A DNA stretch of 64,000 bases from positions 1,116,001 through 1,180,000 of the forward strand of contig JALJCQ010000011.1 of NCBI GenBank assembly GCA_023091665.1. Direction: 5' to 3'. Under the pieces are notes generated by a model. It was not told where the DNA came from and made no database searches. It was given only the letters and a program-made list of their open reading frames with translations. The position numbers and the translations under genes were made by a program. Within the stretch, counting starts at the first letter, position 1. Each line of letters opens with the position of its first letter. Source of the DNA: Pythium myriotylum (taxonomy: Eukaryota > Oomycota > Peronosporomycetes > Pythiales > Pythiaceae). Of the stretch, positions 12,301 through 25,632 are shown piece after piece.

Positions 12301-15300
12301 GAGCTAATGCCATCAAGAACCGTGATTGCAGTCCCTCGCGTAGACGGAATAATATCACTCTCTTGACCGCTCAGATATGCTAGTTCGATCAGGGAGACGT
12401 TGAGACGAGAAAGTAGCAAGTGCAAAGTTTCTCGAGTGCAATACTCCACTTCTTCTCCGGGTACTTCGGCAACGCTGGCACCACTCTCGATTGCAGGCAC
12501 GAATCCGGCATCGTCGGTAGCATCACCGAGAGCGACGGTGGCATCCTCGTGCGTTTCAGCCACTAGCTCTGTCAAACTACTTTCAGGGTCATCAGTATCA
12601 ACATTATTCTCGATCGCGTCTTCGCTTTGACCAGAATGGTCCTCAGCCATTGCAGCAACGGCGTCGGTGCATCGTGATTCATCATCGTCGACAGTCGGAT
12701 CTCCCGAGCAAACCAAGTCGTCGAGATCGTCAAAGCACCAACTGTGGCTATCGCGCGCGTCGTCCTTTGTTCCTTTCAATGCTGCCAATTCTCGCATTCT
12801 CTTTCTTTCCGCTTCCCGATCAGCAAGTCTCTTGTCATTTTCTGTTGATGCTTCTTTTGCAAGTGACTCGATGTGGACTCGCAACTCATGGTCGACAGCT
12901 CCTTTCCAGACACATACCGCTGCATCAGGCTTTCCACAGGACAAAAGCCGTGAACCTTGAACTGGAATCAAAGGCCATGCGCTAAAATACGCAAGTGATC
13001 TACGCTCGAATCGAACTTCGCACCAAAATCTGTAAAGCCACTCTTGACTAATGTTGTCTCTGTCGCAGCTTGGGTTCCATTCAACAGCAGTGCGGTCCTT
13101 CCAGCCAGATGGTAGCACGACGTGAATATTGTCGGCAAGGGTCTTGATTGAAAAGCTGCTGAGTCCCATTTGAGCAATAAAGCGGGCATCAGAGAAGTAT
13201 GGTTGAAGACGCTGGCGGGCTTCGAGTGATACAAACGTGTGGGCAAGGGGGGTGAGCAGCCTGATCTGGTTAAACGAGGCCAAAACATAACGACCGCGCT
13301 GATTGACTCCAAGTAGTCCAACAGTCCCATTTTCGAGGGGTAACAATGGAAGACCTTGAAACTCTCCCCACACAGCGTCAGTTTCCACAGGCAATGGGAA
13401 CTTGACATCGCCCAGACAGTACTCTAAAAGCGAAAGGCACATGGTTGGGTCAATGTCTGCGACCCGAACGTTCCTCAAGAATCTTCGCATTGTTCTTGGA
13501 GTGAGAGACACCACACGAGATGGAAGCAGGCGACGAGCATCGTCCATAACATCACTTGGGATGTCAAATGATGGGAAGTTCATCTGAGCGTATGACACAA
13601 CCTACCCAGGCAAGGAGTCTTTCGTTAGTATTGATCAAATCGTGGAGATTATTCGCGAGAAAACCTACATGTAGATCCATGTCGGTCACATCCACGACGT
13701 AACCTCGGTTCAGAGATCGAAAGTGGCCATCTGTACACAGAAAAAAATCTTGTGTCTCGAGCTTTCGATACAATTGAGACTGCAACAAAGCCGCCACAAA
13801 ATTTGTCCGCTTTGTACGGCACATGGTAAGTTACTGAAAAAAAATGATGGAGCATTCTCACTCGACTCACCTGAATGCTTGTTGGCCACACTCGGTAGAA
13901 CGCCTTCGGAATCGAATTCTCATACCGCCGCTTTGCGTGTAGCAGAAGCTTGGAGTAGACCTCAACCACTCCATCTTCTAATAAGACTCTGTTCCAATGG
14001 GCCATTATCGCTTGGTGATCATTAATGCCAGAATTTGCTGAGTTGAAGTAAACCAAACCGCCGTTTAGTTGCTTCTTAAAGCAGCCATTGATGTGGACAG
14101 GAACACCGACGTCCTGAGTAGTCTTGATGACATTGTACAACTTGCCGCGGATAGGAAGTGCTGGGTCACCATCTCGGAAGAGGCGAGCTGCCACGCTGAC
14201 ATATGGAATTGAGTTTAGTACCTCATGTACCGGTGAGTTAGCTAGGTCTCGACTCCTTCCTGCGCCAATGATATCGCAGAATATCCACGTATCATTGCAG
14301 CGCTTATTCTCGATGTCAAGCTTGATGACAAACTCAATCTGGTTTTCGGGGGCCACTGGGGATTTGAAGAAGCTCTGAAACGAGAATTTCTTTCGCCATT
14401 CATTGTTCTGTCGATTCGATTTCCGTTTCCTCAGTGTGGATTGTGGAGACTCTAACGCGGCCTCCCCATGAGCATGAACTGCAAACTCGGATCCTTTTCC
14501 GACACTCCAAAGCGACACTCGGTGAACTGATTCGGTGAATACAAGGCAGTCCACCAACTGTGAACGGATATATCTGACAAAGCTATCAGCGGCTCGATCC
14601 GAAAGAGTATAGTCGGACAGACCCGATCTACTTTTTCTCCACGGGAAACGCAGGAGAGTGCTCTGGGTCCCACTGCCGACATTACTCGGGCACGACGGTA
14701 GCGTGCAAAACGGCAAAATCTGGTCAGGATATCGCAGGAAGTCTTCTCCCAGAATATCGTATCGACGAGCTAATCCAGCAGCTGGACTGGAATTATGAGG
14801 TGTCGATGCGCCCAGGTATACGGTTGTCGGATCGAGAACGTAGAACCCGTCACCACTTAAAATCTGAAGGCAATCGGAGAATGTAAAACCTGTCAGAAGT
14901 CCCGGTCGAGACATCTCTCCTCCAAACAAATTGTTCACGTCGTGGGTCGAAAGAACTAAGTCGTGAATGTGCACACAAATTGCTTCTTGTTGAAGCTCCT
15001 GGAACGAAGGCTGGATAACTCGTTGTGATGCATGTTTTCGATAATCGACGTAGATATCAACTTGAGAACCGCCCAAAGTCTCTGCGGCATGTAGCATTTC
15101 TGTGAAGAACACCTCGAACCATCGATCGCGTGAGGGGAGTATTTGTGTCAACGAGCCAGCCGATGGGCACAATAGTCGAGTGCTGCTTACTGAAGTCTCA
15201 GCCAGCTTGGAATGAAGAGACTTTGCTCCAAGCGCGAGAGCAACGCTCCGTGGCACGTCGCGGCTGACAAAACGACACCCTTGACGAACTTCGGATGATT

Positions 15301-18300
15301 CATTCCATTCCATATCATCGTAAACAAGATCGCGAGCATGAACCAGTCGGTTGTTGTCGTCCAGCAAGAACATATTTGATGAGCTGAGAATTGATGTTTC
15401 TCCATCAGAAAATGAAGAAATCCGTTCGAACAGCTTCAGGCAGGTGTCACGGTTGGACGGGCTTACTACGTCACTCAGTTCGAAAAGAGACCTGAGTGCA
15501 AGTACGTAGTCCATTGGCTCAAAATGTTCCTTGAGCCCTAGGGTGACAAGCAGTGATCGCGGAACAAGGATGTCCGGCGGGGCTGTGAAAAGCAGAGGCT
15601 CCAGCTCAACGTCGGAGTCAGCAGCCACCTGTTGCATTCTTACAAAGCTTTTGCCCGTCCATATCCAACTGGATGATTCCAGCACTTTGCACAGGGAGTC
15701 GATTACCTCAGCGTCACCACCTCTGCACACATCGTCTAGACTCTGATAAATTCGTTGCGTCTCGGAAATAGCAGCTTTTACGTCAGCAGACAAGGCAGAG
15801 TCAGTAGTGGACGATGAGATTGTGTTGCCAACTGCTGCGAGTTGATGAGCAAGTACTGTCGCGTCGATCGGTTCACGCCAACCAAATCCTTCAGCTAAGG
15901 TATCCGACTGAAGGTGACCAAAGAGGATATTATACGTGCAGGAGCATCTCCACTGCATCAATATCTGTCAGTGTCCAAGCGACGAAATACCTTTGGCAGA
16001 ATAGAGACTTACCGCTTCACTTTCAGGTCGTGTCGATTCTGCAGAACCGAACTTCTTTGTATCATCATTGTGTCGCCATGGCATGAGCGGTTTGAGAGGC
16101 GCACTGTGTACCGGCAACCATTTTATCTTTCGAAGGGAATCGACGATCTCCTCGACCGAAGTACTATCACGATGTGCTTGTGCACTATCAGATAGTTCTG
16201 CTGCCATGTCATCGAAAGAACGATTTACCACTTTCAGCAAACTTATTGCCTTCGTCCAGGCGTTGTCGAGAGATGCATCATCTCCAATCATTGCCTCAAT
16301 AGAGCGAGCACTTTCTACAATCGAATGGCAGGAAAGGCTGTCACGGAGTCCGAGAGATCGAAGAATTGCGACGAATTCAGAGGTGGCAAAGGAAGTATCA
16401 GGGAGACTGTTCGGTCCGACCAACTCCGCCAAGTCGCGGTTGTTTGGATCATACATGTCCGATATCAAACGCAGGGTGCCCTTCTGAGATAGAATAATCG
16501 GCAATTCCTTGAGTGCATCCCGAAACCGCGGATCTTGACGCTGGTGGAACGGGAGTTCAAGCAGTGAGTTTTGGACGACGGAGATCACGAGCTCATCCAT
16601 CGAACCGCCTCTGCGAAGATTCTCTAAAGTTGGAAAAACATGCTGAAGCAGAATTTGGGTGTAAGACCACTCCTCCACTTGAAATGCTCTCAGGAACTTC
16701 CTTGTCATGCTCTCAGCTGGTGCCACGAAGAACTTCGGCCCCAAGACTCGCGAATCTGCGTTATCTCCAGGTAGAATTGTACCGCTATCTATTGAACGGT
16801 ATCTTTCTTTCGTGTCAACTGACTCGTTGTCGACTCGAAAAACGCGAAAAATGGGAAGTTGACGTAACAGAGGTAGGTTGCCGTCTAAGACATTTTCTGC
16901 CTCGTCCATCGTTACGAATTTCTCAATGGTGTCCACTTCACTTGCTTCCAGGCGACTAAACATCATTTCGATTGTCGCCGAACCAGTAGGGCGAGAAAGG
17001 CGTTTACCTAGAGCCGAGAGAAATCCATCCAGGCTCAGTTGATGTGATAATTTCGAGTCGAGCATCCAGGCAACTGTCTGGCGCCCACCCACCAACTTGT
17101 AATCAACAATCGCAACTCCCAACTTCCCTAAAGCAGCAGGTAGCACATCAAGTAGGTCTGCGGGCACAGAGGAGTCTGGATGAAGAACTAGGGCCATCAA
17201 CGAGGTTTCGCCACCTCGGATTAGAACAGATTGTGCTCCTTCTCGCGAGACAACCACGGGGATCAGTGGCCAACATCTGTGAGCGTCTTCAACATAACGA
17301 GCGTCTGCTTCGTTTGCGACTTCTTCAAGCACATACTGGACATACTTCCACCACGAAACAACCCACCCTCTTGTAGGGTGGTGTCTCTGCACGCCAGGTT
17401 CCCAAAGATGCAGATCTCTGCTAGATTGGCGCCAGTCATCGGGAAGAATTCTTGGGAGGAACCAGCTTGAAAGATATTTGGGCTTCATTTCGAACAAATT
17501 GGAAGTCTCCAAGACTTCTTCAAAGACCGTCTTCCACTGGTATCCAATAAGACGATCTTTGAAGTCAGAAAGAAGCTCGGATTCCAGTTCGTTCACAAAG
17601 AAAAGAGAATTCACGTAATCGGGCGGATCTTCACTTCGCGAGTCGAGAATTAAAATTGTTTTGTAGGAGCCATCAAGAACTGGAATTAAAGGGAGGTTGT
17701 TCAGCTCCGCACGAGCTGACGGCTCCCGAGCATCAGAAATACTCAATCGAATCACTGCAGTAGCTTTAATCACGTCCAGTGAGGGAAGAAAACGACCGGA
17801 GTTGATCATGCTTCGGAAGAATTTTGGCGAAAACGTTCCGAGGACAGCATCCAGATCTGTCATAATCTGACGAAGTTGTGCAGGAACTCGAACGGTGTAA
17901 ATAGACACTGAGTTAAGAGCGCTCTCCAACACTTCCCATTCTTCGATACCTTCGTCAACAAGAACACTTGCGGCAGGACTGATCGGAGAGTCTGGGCTCG
18001 AGAGCGCTGATGGGCTTATACTAAACACAGGCTTCTCTTTCACTAGTGCATACACAGCTCGCACTAATTCACCCCAAGGTCCGGGTGGTAGCCTCGTCGG
18101 GAATAACGACATGTAACAAGACAGCGCGTTTCTTCCACACAGGCGTTTAGCTTCCAGCAAAAAATTAACGTATGCTGGGGCTGCAGCGTCACGGAGCAAG
18201 CTTGAATTCCAGTCAGAGCGAAGCTTGCCATCACCAGACAAATCATCACCATGCCAGATATCACGGCGATTTGAGGATAGCTCGAAGTAACCATTTATGT

Positions 18301-21300
18301 GAACTGGTAGACCGGTCCGAACTGGAAGTGGAAGAAAGCAAAACCCTCTTCCTTCGATCGGGTCCCCTTGAATGCGCCCAGCAACTCCAACCCAGGGTAT
18401 CAACTTAAGACTCGCGTTCTCTGTGGCACATGCCATCTCTCTCGCACTCCCACCTCCGATTTGATTGCAGACAAGATACTCATCACACCGAGTGTTCCAC
18501 GAGACATCACTCCCTAGAAGTGCCCAGCTAGCAGTCGTGTCGCTGCCCAACCCCGACTTTAGCAGAAGAGATGTATCCTCGCGTTCGGTAGTGGTAATAT
18601 GAAGAATCTGGGTCACCGAAGGCAAATCTGCTGCTGCTGTTCGTGCGAGTCTTGAGTAGAATGCTGCCTTCGAAGAGGGAGAAGTCTCCCGTGTGCTCTG
18701 GTCTTGATCACTTAGACCCGAAATGAATCGATCGATATAACGCCAAGAATCCCCACGCTCACCACCTGGCACCTCGGATGAGTATAGAAGCACAGGTGAA
18801 GTGTCTTTGCTTGGCTGCACCATGACACTAACTGATCGAACGTTTCGCAAGAAAATCATCGCATCAGCAACGATCGAGCGGAAGCTGCTCAGCAAATCAA
18901 ATATCTCCTCTTTTCTGTAAGCTCGCTGCTTGATCTCACTGGCAGCGGCAAGCCCCTCGTGTCGCAAAGGGAACCGAAACAGAGTTCCATGAAAGTGAGA
19001 CTTGAGATCACAACCGAAAAGCTTGAGTGGCTCGAACTGATCTGGAAACTGGTTTGGAAGACTCGAGCTCACAAACCTCACCCTGATCCCTGGGTTGGCA
19101 GGGGTTACAGGGAGATGCGTTGCATGTGGGTCGAACATAACTGCCAGATAAAAATTCGTTAGGTCCATGTAAACGAGTCGACCAACTTGCAGACGAGCGC
19201 ACCTATCGAGCTCGCGGATACAATTGACGGAAGATCAGTGAAATGATAAACTGAGTTGAAACCAAGTCCGAAACGACCAGTTGTAGAGACTTTCTGAAGC
19301 TTTCCGCCTTGGCCAATGCGTGCGAGACTGATGAAATCACTGTCTTGGAATTCAGCGTCGTTATACTGTATGGAAGCAAAGTTAACATAGGCAAGATCAT
19401 AGAGTAAATGCACGGACTTACACAGTAAAGTGCAGGACCTTGCCATTTCGCCATCCCAGGCCCCAGAAGCGACGAAGAACCGTAAGTGGCATCACTGTAC
19501 ATCAAGCAAACCTTCGTCGCACCAGCATCATCTGCATTCTGAATGAGCTCGCTGATGATGTGTGGCCCATCCGGATACTGCTCGAGTATATGAGAGATAC
19601 GCTTCGTTAGAGCTTCACTTTGCCCAAAGGCCTCGATATCCCCGCTCGACGCAAAAAGCGAGTCCTCTTGATTTGCTGTGAGCAGAAGACTTCTTAGAGA
19701 TTTTGCACCGATTTTAGCCGCGACTTCGTTCGATATCTTGGGGTGGATGAAGCGTAAAGTTCCTACATCAGTATCTCGCTTGTCGAGCCATGGGGCATCA
19801 TCGAAACAGAGATCTATGGAACGTGACAGAACTCCGTTCATGTCAGGGGCGAAGAGCTCGTGGTCGGCGTGGTGGGACAAGCTATCACTGATCAATTGGA
19901 CCAATCCAATCGCTGATATCAGCTCGTCGCTTGACAAAGAGCGCTGCTTCAAACCATCTGACGAGTCTTTAGCGTTTGAGTGCATCTGAACTAGAGCGTT
20001 CACGTAGTCGCCCATGTTAAATCGATCTCGCACACCGATCGCCTTCAAAAACGGTCGAAAGTGAACCATCTCACTCGACACGCCAAATAAGTAAGGTTCG
20101 GCATTCACAACGGCAGTTAGTGCGACACGATGTGGAGCCACGAATTGTCCACCCACCCAAACAAGGTCAAAATTTCCACTTAGCAGAGAGAGAACTCGTT
20201 CCCTTTCCTCCGAAGTTGGCCCCGACTCGAAAAAGCGGGACAGAGTCTTGTATATCTCGTAGACTGTAGACCACACTCCATCCATTTTGCCTTGAGCAGC
20301 TGTCTTCACAGCTACAGCTTTGAGCTGTTTTGCAACATCAGCAATGCCAACTGGTTTGTTCCATGTGAAGAGCTGGCGAAGAGAATCTGAATGAATCGGG
20401 ACACCGAGGATGTGATACTCAGATGAGCACAGCTTCTGATCCCTCGGCAGTCGCATATGTTGTGGGCAAGCAACGATAACAGCAGCGTCCTCACAATGTC
20501 GTGGCAGCGAGGCATCCAGCTGATTGGAAACAGGGGCCCATGAGATGACGTCCATCTTGGCGATAAAGTCATCTACCTCGCGCTGTTCAATGGCAATGCG
20601 CTCCAACTCTTGCTGCTCAGAACTACTTCGCTGTCGCTCACCCTTCTCTGTTCCACTCTCCCCAACAAGTGTTCGCCACAGCTTAAAGCTTTTTGTCTTG
20701 ATGTTCTTCTTTCGCGGTCTCCGCTCTGGAGTATTCACGCTCACCAATTGGTCAATGTGACTATCCACGTACTTAAAAAACTCAGTTGATCGTAGACGAA
20801 GCGCAGCAAGGCTTTCTGCGAGCATATCTTCAGTCAGATTGGCTTGAATGATTTTCACCTGCTCCGCATCGATTGAACAAGCGAGTGCGAGCACAGACCG
20901 CCTTGTCAAGTGTCTTTGTAGTCCAAGTGATCGTAGCACAGACAGCGGTTGTGGCTCTTGCAACTCCAGCGCTGGAAAGAAAGATTCATCCATCATCGTG
21001 CTGAACTCATCAATATCTGGATCATACAGGTCAATGATCCGCTTCAATTCTCCACTTAAAGTCGGAAAGATTGGTGCAGTCTCGACCAGACGAGTCAAGC
21101 TGCCATCTTCATCCTCTGCAAGCAAGGCGTTAAGTTCCCGAAGGAGATGGAGTGTAAAGTCTATCCTGAAAGCAATTGGCATCTTGTCGAGTCTTGGGAA
21201 AAGGGATTCTGAAAAGAATTTCGCCTTCGAGACTTTCGACACGGATAGCCGATCTAACGCATCTATTGTCGCTTGGTCATACGCTTGGACATGCACAAAA

Positions 21301-24300
21301 TTCTCGTCGATGAAAGACCATTTGACTCCCGGGCATATCGAGCGCAAGGTGTTCTTGGCGGTTGAGTACAGCGGAACGAAGACGGGAGAATATCCAGTTA
21401 AAGTCGCATCGCTATCGCTCAATTCGGTCCACGTGAGATCAGCATCGACGAGTAGCTCTTTGGGTATCAAGCCTTCAAAAAGAGGTAAACTGCAGAGCAC
21501 TCTCTTCGTTGTGCTGTTCAAGTCATTGCATGAATCCGACAGCAGAAACGCCCTCAAGTCGCGCCTTTCCTGACATTTAACATTCTTAAAGCTGAGTTTC
21601 ACGTCGAGCTCCGTTGCTTCGCAAAGTTTAATAAGGCAAGACAACACACCAGCTGGAGTTGGTTGATGAACATAGTTCCAGATATCTGGGTGTGGTTGAA
21701 TCGTAGCGAACAAGTTCTTCAACAGCACCGGTACGTTCAACTTGTTCAAAGCGCATACACAGCCAGGAGGTAGAAGTTCTGCACTCACAACTCCAGATGC
21801 TGAACTCAACAAGTACAAAACCCCAGAGTCTGCAGGCAGCAAAGGCCATTTATCCTGAAGGTTACGAACACCATTCGATGGTCCCAAGTAACGCCATAAT
21901 AGACGAAACCACTCTTCATCAAAACTGGAATAGGCGTCTTCATCCGACTTCCATGGGACAGAAAACTTCCCGTACCAGGTCGTTGGAAACACTCTCGCCA
22001 ACAGATCTTCAAAGTCTTCGAGGTCGATCGGCTTTACATTCACTGATTTCCTGATTGCGATCGACGACAACAACTCCATTGCTTCCGTTGGAATTGCATT
22101 CACATCCACAAGGTGGTCTTGAGCCCTAGACAGTAGAATCCTTTCTTCGTTTGTGGGGATGAAGTATGTGATATCATCAGGACTAGTATCTTCCTCAGCA
22201 CCGGATGAGGGGTTCGGGTGGGAAAGCAACCAATTTAAAGCACTCTCAACGTCTCGATTCCCCGTTTCCCGGAGAGCTCGTAGAGCATGCGCTCTCGCGA
22301 AGCCCATTGAGCCAAGGTATTCGAGGGAAGCTGAGTTCTCACTGCCAAAATGTCTTCGAAACGTGCTGAGAGAATCGTTACAGAGCGGAAGAAGGTTCAC
22401 ACCATCGAGCTCAGTGATGTTAGTTTCATCCAAATCGCGGAACATGAATCCGAGCAGTCTTCTTATCGCCTCACGATTTCCTGAGTGTCGCGAATGTCGT
22501 CGGCGATACTGGGCGCGTAATGTGCTTGGCAGAACGTATCCCGAAACAGCTTGTGAAATCACGAGCAAGTTCTCGGTGCCCTCATTTAGTGTCGAAACAA
22601 CGGGGACATCATCATCCAACAAGTGCTTGACTAGGCTCTCGTATCCATCGGTCGTTCTCTTGACGATAAGGGCTTCCGCTGGTGAAACCCATAGACCACC
22701 ACTTACATTTGAATGAAGGCACGGACAGGCTCGGATGAGATTAAAGAAAGCTTGCGCTAAAAAATCCCACGGCTCAGGGGGATTGTCTGTGGGCAGTAAC
22801 GTTGGATGCAGCACAGGTGGGAGTAAAGCCGCGTTTGTCAAATGCATTAGCATGCGAGCGTAGCATGGAGCGATGACGTGCTGGAGGAGAGCCTTGTTCC
22901 ACTGCGCCCGAACCAAGCCGTCGCCACTGAGACCTTCGCCGAACCATATATCGCGCCTATTTGACGACAACTCAAAGTACCCATTCACCTGGAAGAAATG
23001 AGCAGAGCATTAAGAAAAGTTTTAGTTCGCACAGACACCATGCCTTACATGAACTGGCAAGTAGGTGTGCGTTGGAAGTGGCAAAAAACAAAAGGCAAGA
23101 CCTTGTTCAGCGGCAGTTGACTGCTCTGCTGACGGTAAGCGGGCTGCCACTCCTCCCCACGGTACTAGCCGTTGGCCAGCATTTGCTGGGTCGTTTGCGA
23201 TCTTAGAGCACTCTCCTCCCCCCAATTGGTTCGCAATACTATAGCGGAAGCTCATTTTATCACAGTTCGGCTTCGTGATCTCTACGTCGATTTCATAATC
23301 GCATGCCCTGCCTGCAAGACGTCGTTTTGGCTGAGCAGTCCGCGTTTAAACCACAAAGATGCAGCATACCATTTACATCGAAGTGGCGTCTCTCTGAGGA
23401 GTTTGAACCCACCATTGACAATGATCGTTTCGCGCGAAGATCATCCGAGACATTCGAAATCGCCGCTTCACACAGCACAGTTGGAGCTGGCTCTCCTTGC
23501 TCCCATTTTTGCAACCTGATTACCGTCACGTTACGAAGAAAAAGCAATATGAGATGTAGTGTTTCTGCAAACTCCGCCAGCATTTCCAACATATGCTCGG
23601 GAGTTTGCGCCCTATTCGAGAGCCGGCTGACCATTGCTTGCTCTGCTGATCGGAGAGCGAGGCGAAAGATTGTGCCCTAGATACCAAAATCCACACAGTC
23701 AATAAATACAGCAGTGCTCGACAGCGGAATCCATCCTCACTTCGAAAGGCATGTCAAAGTTGCAACCGAATACACGGAACGGCGTGACTTGATCTGGAAA
23801 GTCGTTAATGAGAATTGGATAATTTATGAAGTTGATGCTTTTGCCCGGATTGCTTGGATTCACGTTCGGCAGATGACATGCCTAGGTGAACGCCGAGATG
23901 AATACACATTTTACCACACCGGAGTCTGGGAGCCTACCTGCGGGTCGAAGAAGACCAAGTGGGAACCGCTAACGAAAGCAGGGAGGTCCGTGAGGTGATA
24001 TACTTCACAGCCACATATAAGTTCAGCCATCCAGGTCTTTCTGGCAATGTTACCACCGGGTCGATCGTACCCGAGTTGAAGCCCACACCAAAGCGCCCAG
24101 TCTTCCATCCTTTAGAATGGTCTTTCTTCATTGAGTCACCAATGCGCTGGAAAACGGAACCAAACGCATGAATACCACTACCTCAAGTACACAAGCCCGC
24201 TATTGGGTAGTGCAAGTTGCTTTACTCGCACCTGAATGGACTTGAAATCAGCATCGGTGAACTGCGCATTGTTGTACACGAGAAGGGATGGACCTTGAAA

Positions 24301-24639
24301 AATCTCAACAGATCAGTCGAATGAACAATAGAGTTTCGATGGCTAACCAACCTTGGAACTTTGCCATTTTCTCATACGCAAGTCCTTGGGTTGAGTGTTG
24401 ACGAAGATCGAGACAAAACACAACCTCGGTCGCCCCGGCATCATCCGCATTCTGCACCATCTCTTTGAAAATGGAAGTTCCCTCTGCGGCAAACGCGACA
24501 AGCCATTATGCGGACTCAGCGAAACGTGCTTGACGTTTGCGCACCAACCTGGATAGTTGCGGAGGATCTCGCGAATTCGGACCGTCAGATCGATCTTCTG
24601 GCCGAAGTCATCGCCAAAGTACACGCTGGGGTCTCCCAT
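9330..24639 (-). CDS. Giant sacsin-like chaperone with C-terminal RING finger
   Basis: Fourteen exons: 24639-24549, 24483-24352, 24293-24232, 24146-24071, 24002-23938, 23881-23741, 23676-23370, 23311-23049, 22988-19422, 19365-19203, 19140-16013, 15952-13871, 13809-13669, 13601-9330. They total 14490 nt, 4829 residues, in frame. Repeat 1 begins FGQKIDLTVRIREILRNYPE with the Hsp90-like ATP-lid motif NADDAGATEV at residue 42 and GRFGVGFNSVYHLTDLP. Repeat 2 has NADDAGATKV at about 1530. Repeat 3 (from about 2920) keeps the later repeat segments (VPVHINGCF) but not the nucleotide motif. The end is a C3HC4 RING at 4780-4818 (CAICLE...CGHIYC...CPICR) preceded by a short coiled coil. Human sacsin instead ends in J and HEPN domains; plants have a RING-ended form like this. 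Likely role: co-chaperone coupled to ubiquitination. Small 5' exons and large 3' exons are typical of the family. Confidence 0.88.
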
Positions 24640-25632
24640 CGTGGGGCGGTGAGGAATTGACTGGGCAGCGAGTTGAGCCTCCTACGCTGCTCTGTCGCTC
24701 CTCTGCCGATGTCTCCCCCTCACTCCACGCTTTCCCTTTGTCTCGAGGTCGAGACAACAACCGTGATGGCATGAAGCGAGAGCATGACAAGGTGACTTCA
24801 ATCCACTTCTCCAATCAGGGATATTTCCCTCATCGGAGCAGAGCTCCAGTTCAACAAGGGATTTTAGAAATTTGCGATAGTTGTGTTAGCTGAGTGAAAG
24901 AGGACACTGTGCGACCATTCCCGCCCAATTTCAACATCGCTCCACCAGAACAACACGACTCATTTCTCGTTGCCATGGTCGACAGCAATAGTCCGTTCAG
25001 CCATGGGCAAGAGCTCTAGAAAAACCTACTGAACTCCACTGTGGGACGCAAGGAGAGAGACTCGCGGAAGCTGAAGACTGATCGTCCTCACAGCAAATCG
25101 CCATGTCTCTGTTGAACGCTGCTTGGAACCAGAATTACCCAATCAGCAAACGCCACCTTGGCGCCAGATTGTTCAAAATCCCTGAATCGGGTCTCGGTCT
25201 GGTATGGTGGATCTGGGTTTTGGCAGTTGAAACCCGTTTGCGTTTTCCGCAGGCGATTTGGTGGACTCGGGTCTGGGATCGTGGTAAACGGGTTTTCTTT
25301 GCCCGTGAAGAGGCGGTCCGACTGTTCCCATCTCCCCTCCCTTTTCGTGATCTTTTCGTCAAGCTGGAGAAACCGCAACCAGCTGGCGACAACAGGCCGT
25401 GGCTCGGGCGAGGGGGGCGACCATCACTCTTGGCGGCGTTCGCAAAACCTCCCGCGCTGCCCCCTCCCAGTCGAGAATTTTCGAAAATTGTTGCCGCCAC
25501 CACACACGAGGGAGGAAGGGCGACCCGAGCCGACGACACAAAAGTTTGCCCCCCAGTGAGGCCACGCGGGTCGGCTTGCAGCAGACGGCTCATACAATCT
25601 TCCAGTCAAAACATTCACTCCCGCACCCCACC
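24640..25632. other. Divergent intergenic region, sacsin-like and p300/CBP-like genes
   Basis: About 1 kb between two divergent start codons. Open frames here (for example 25103-25729) overlap on both strands, have biased composition and show no recognisable protein. The right third, up to the strong CCCACCATGG start context, is C-rich and probably holds the 5' leader of the acetyltransferase gene. I see no RNA gene or transposon remnant. Confidence 0.6.

Noticed and set aside
9330..24639. The sacsin locus as a decayed pseudogene split by stops.
   Set aside because: Every frame change coincides with a good donor and acceptor, conserved motifs run across the junctions, and the total length is an exact multiple of three.
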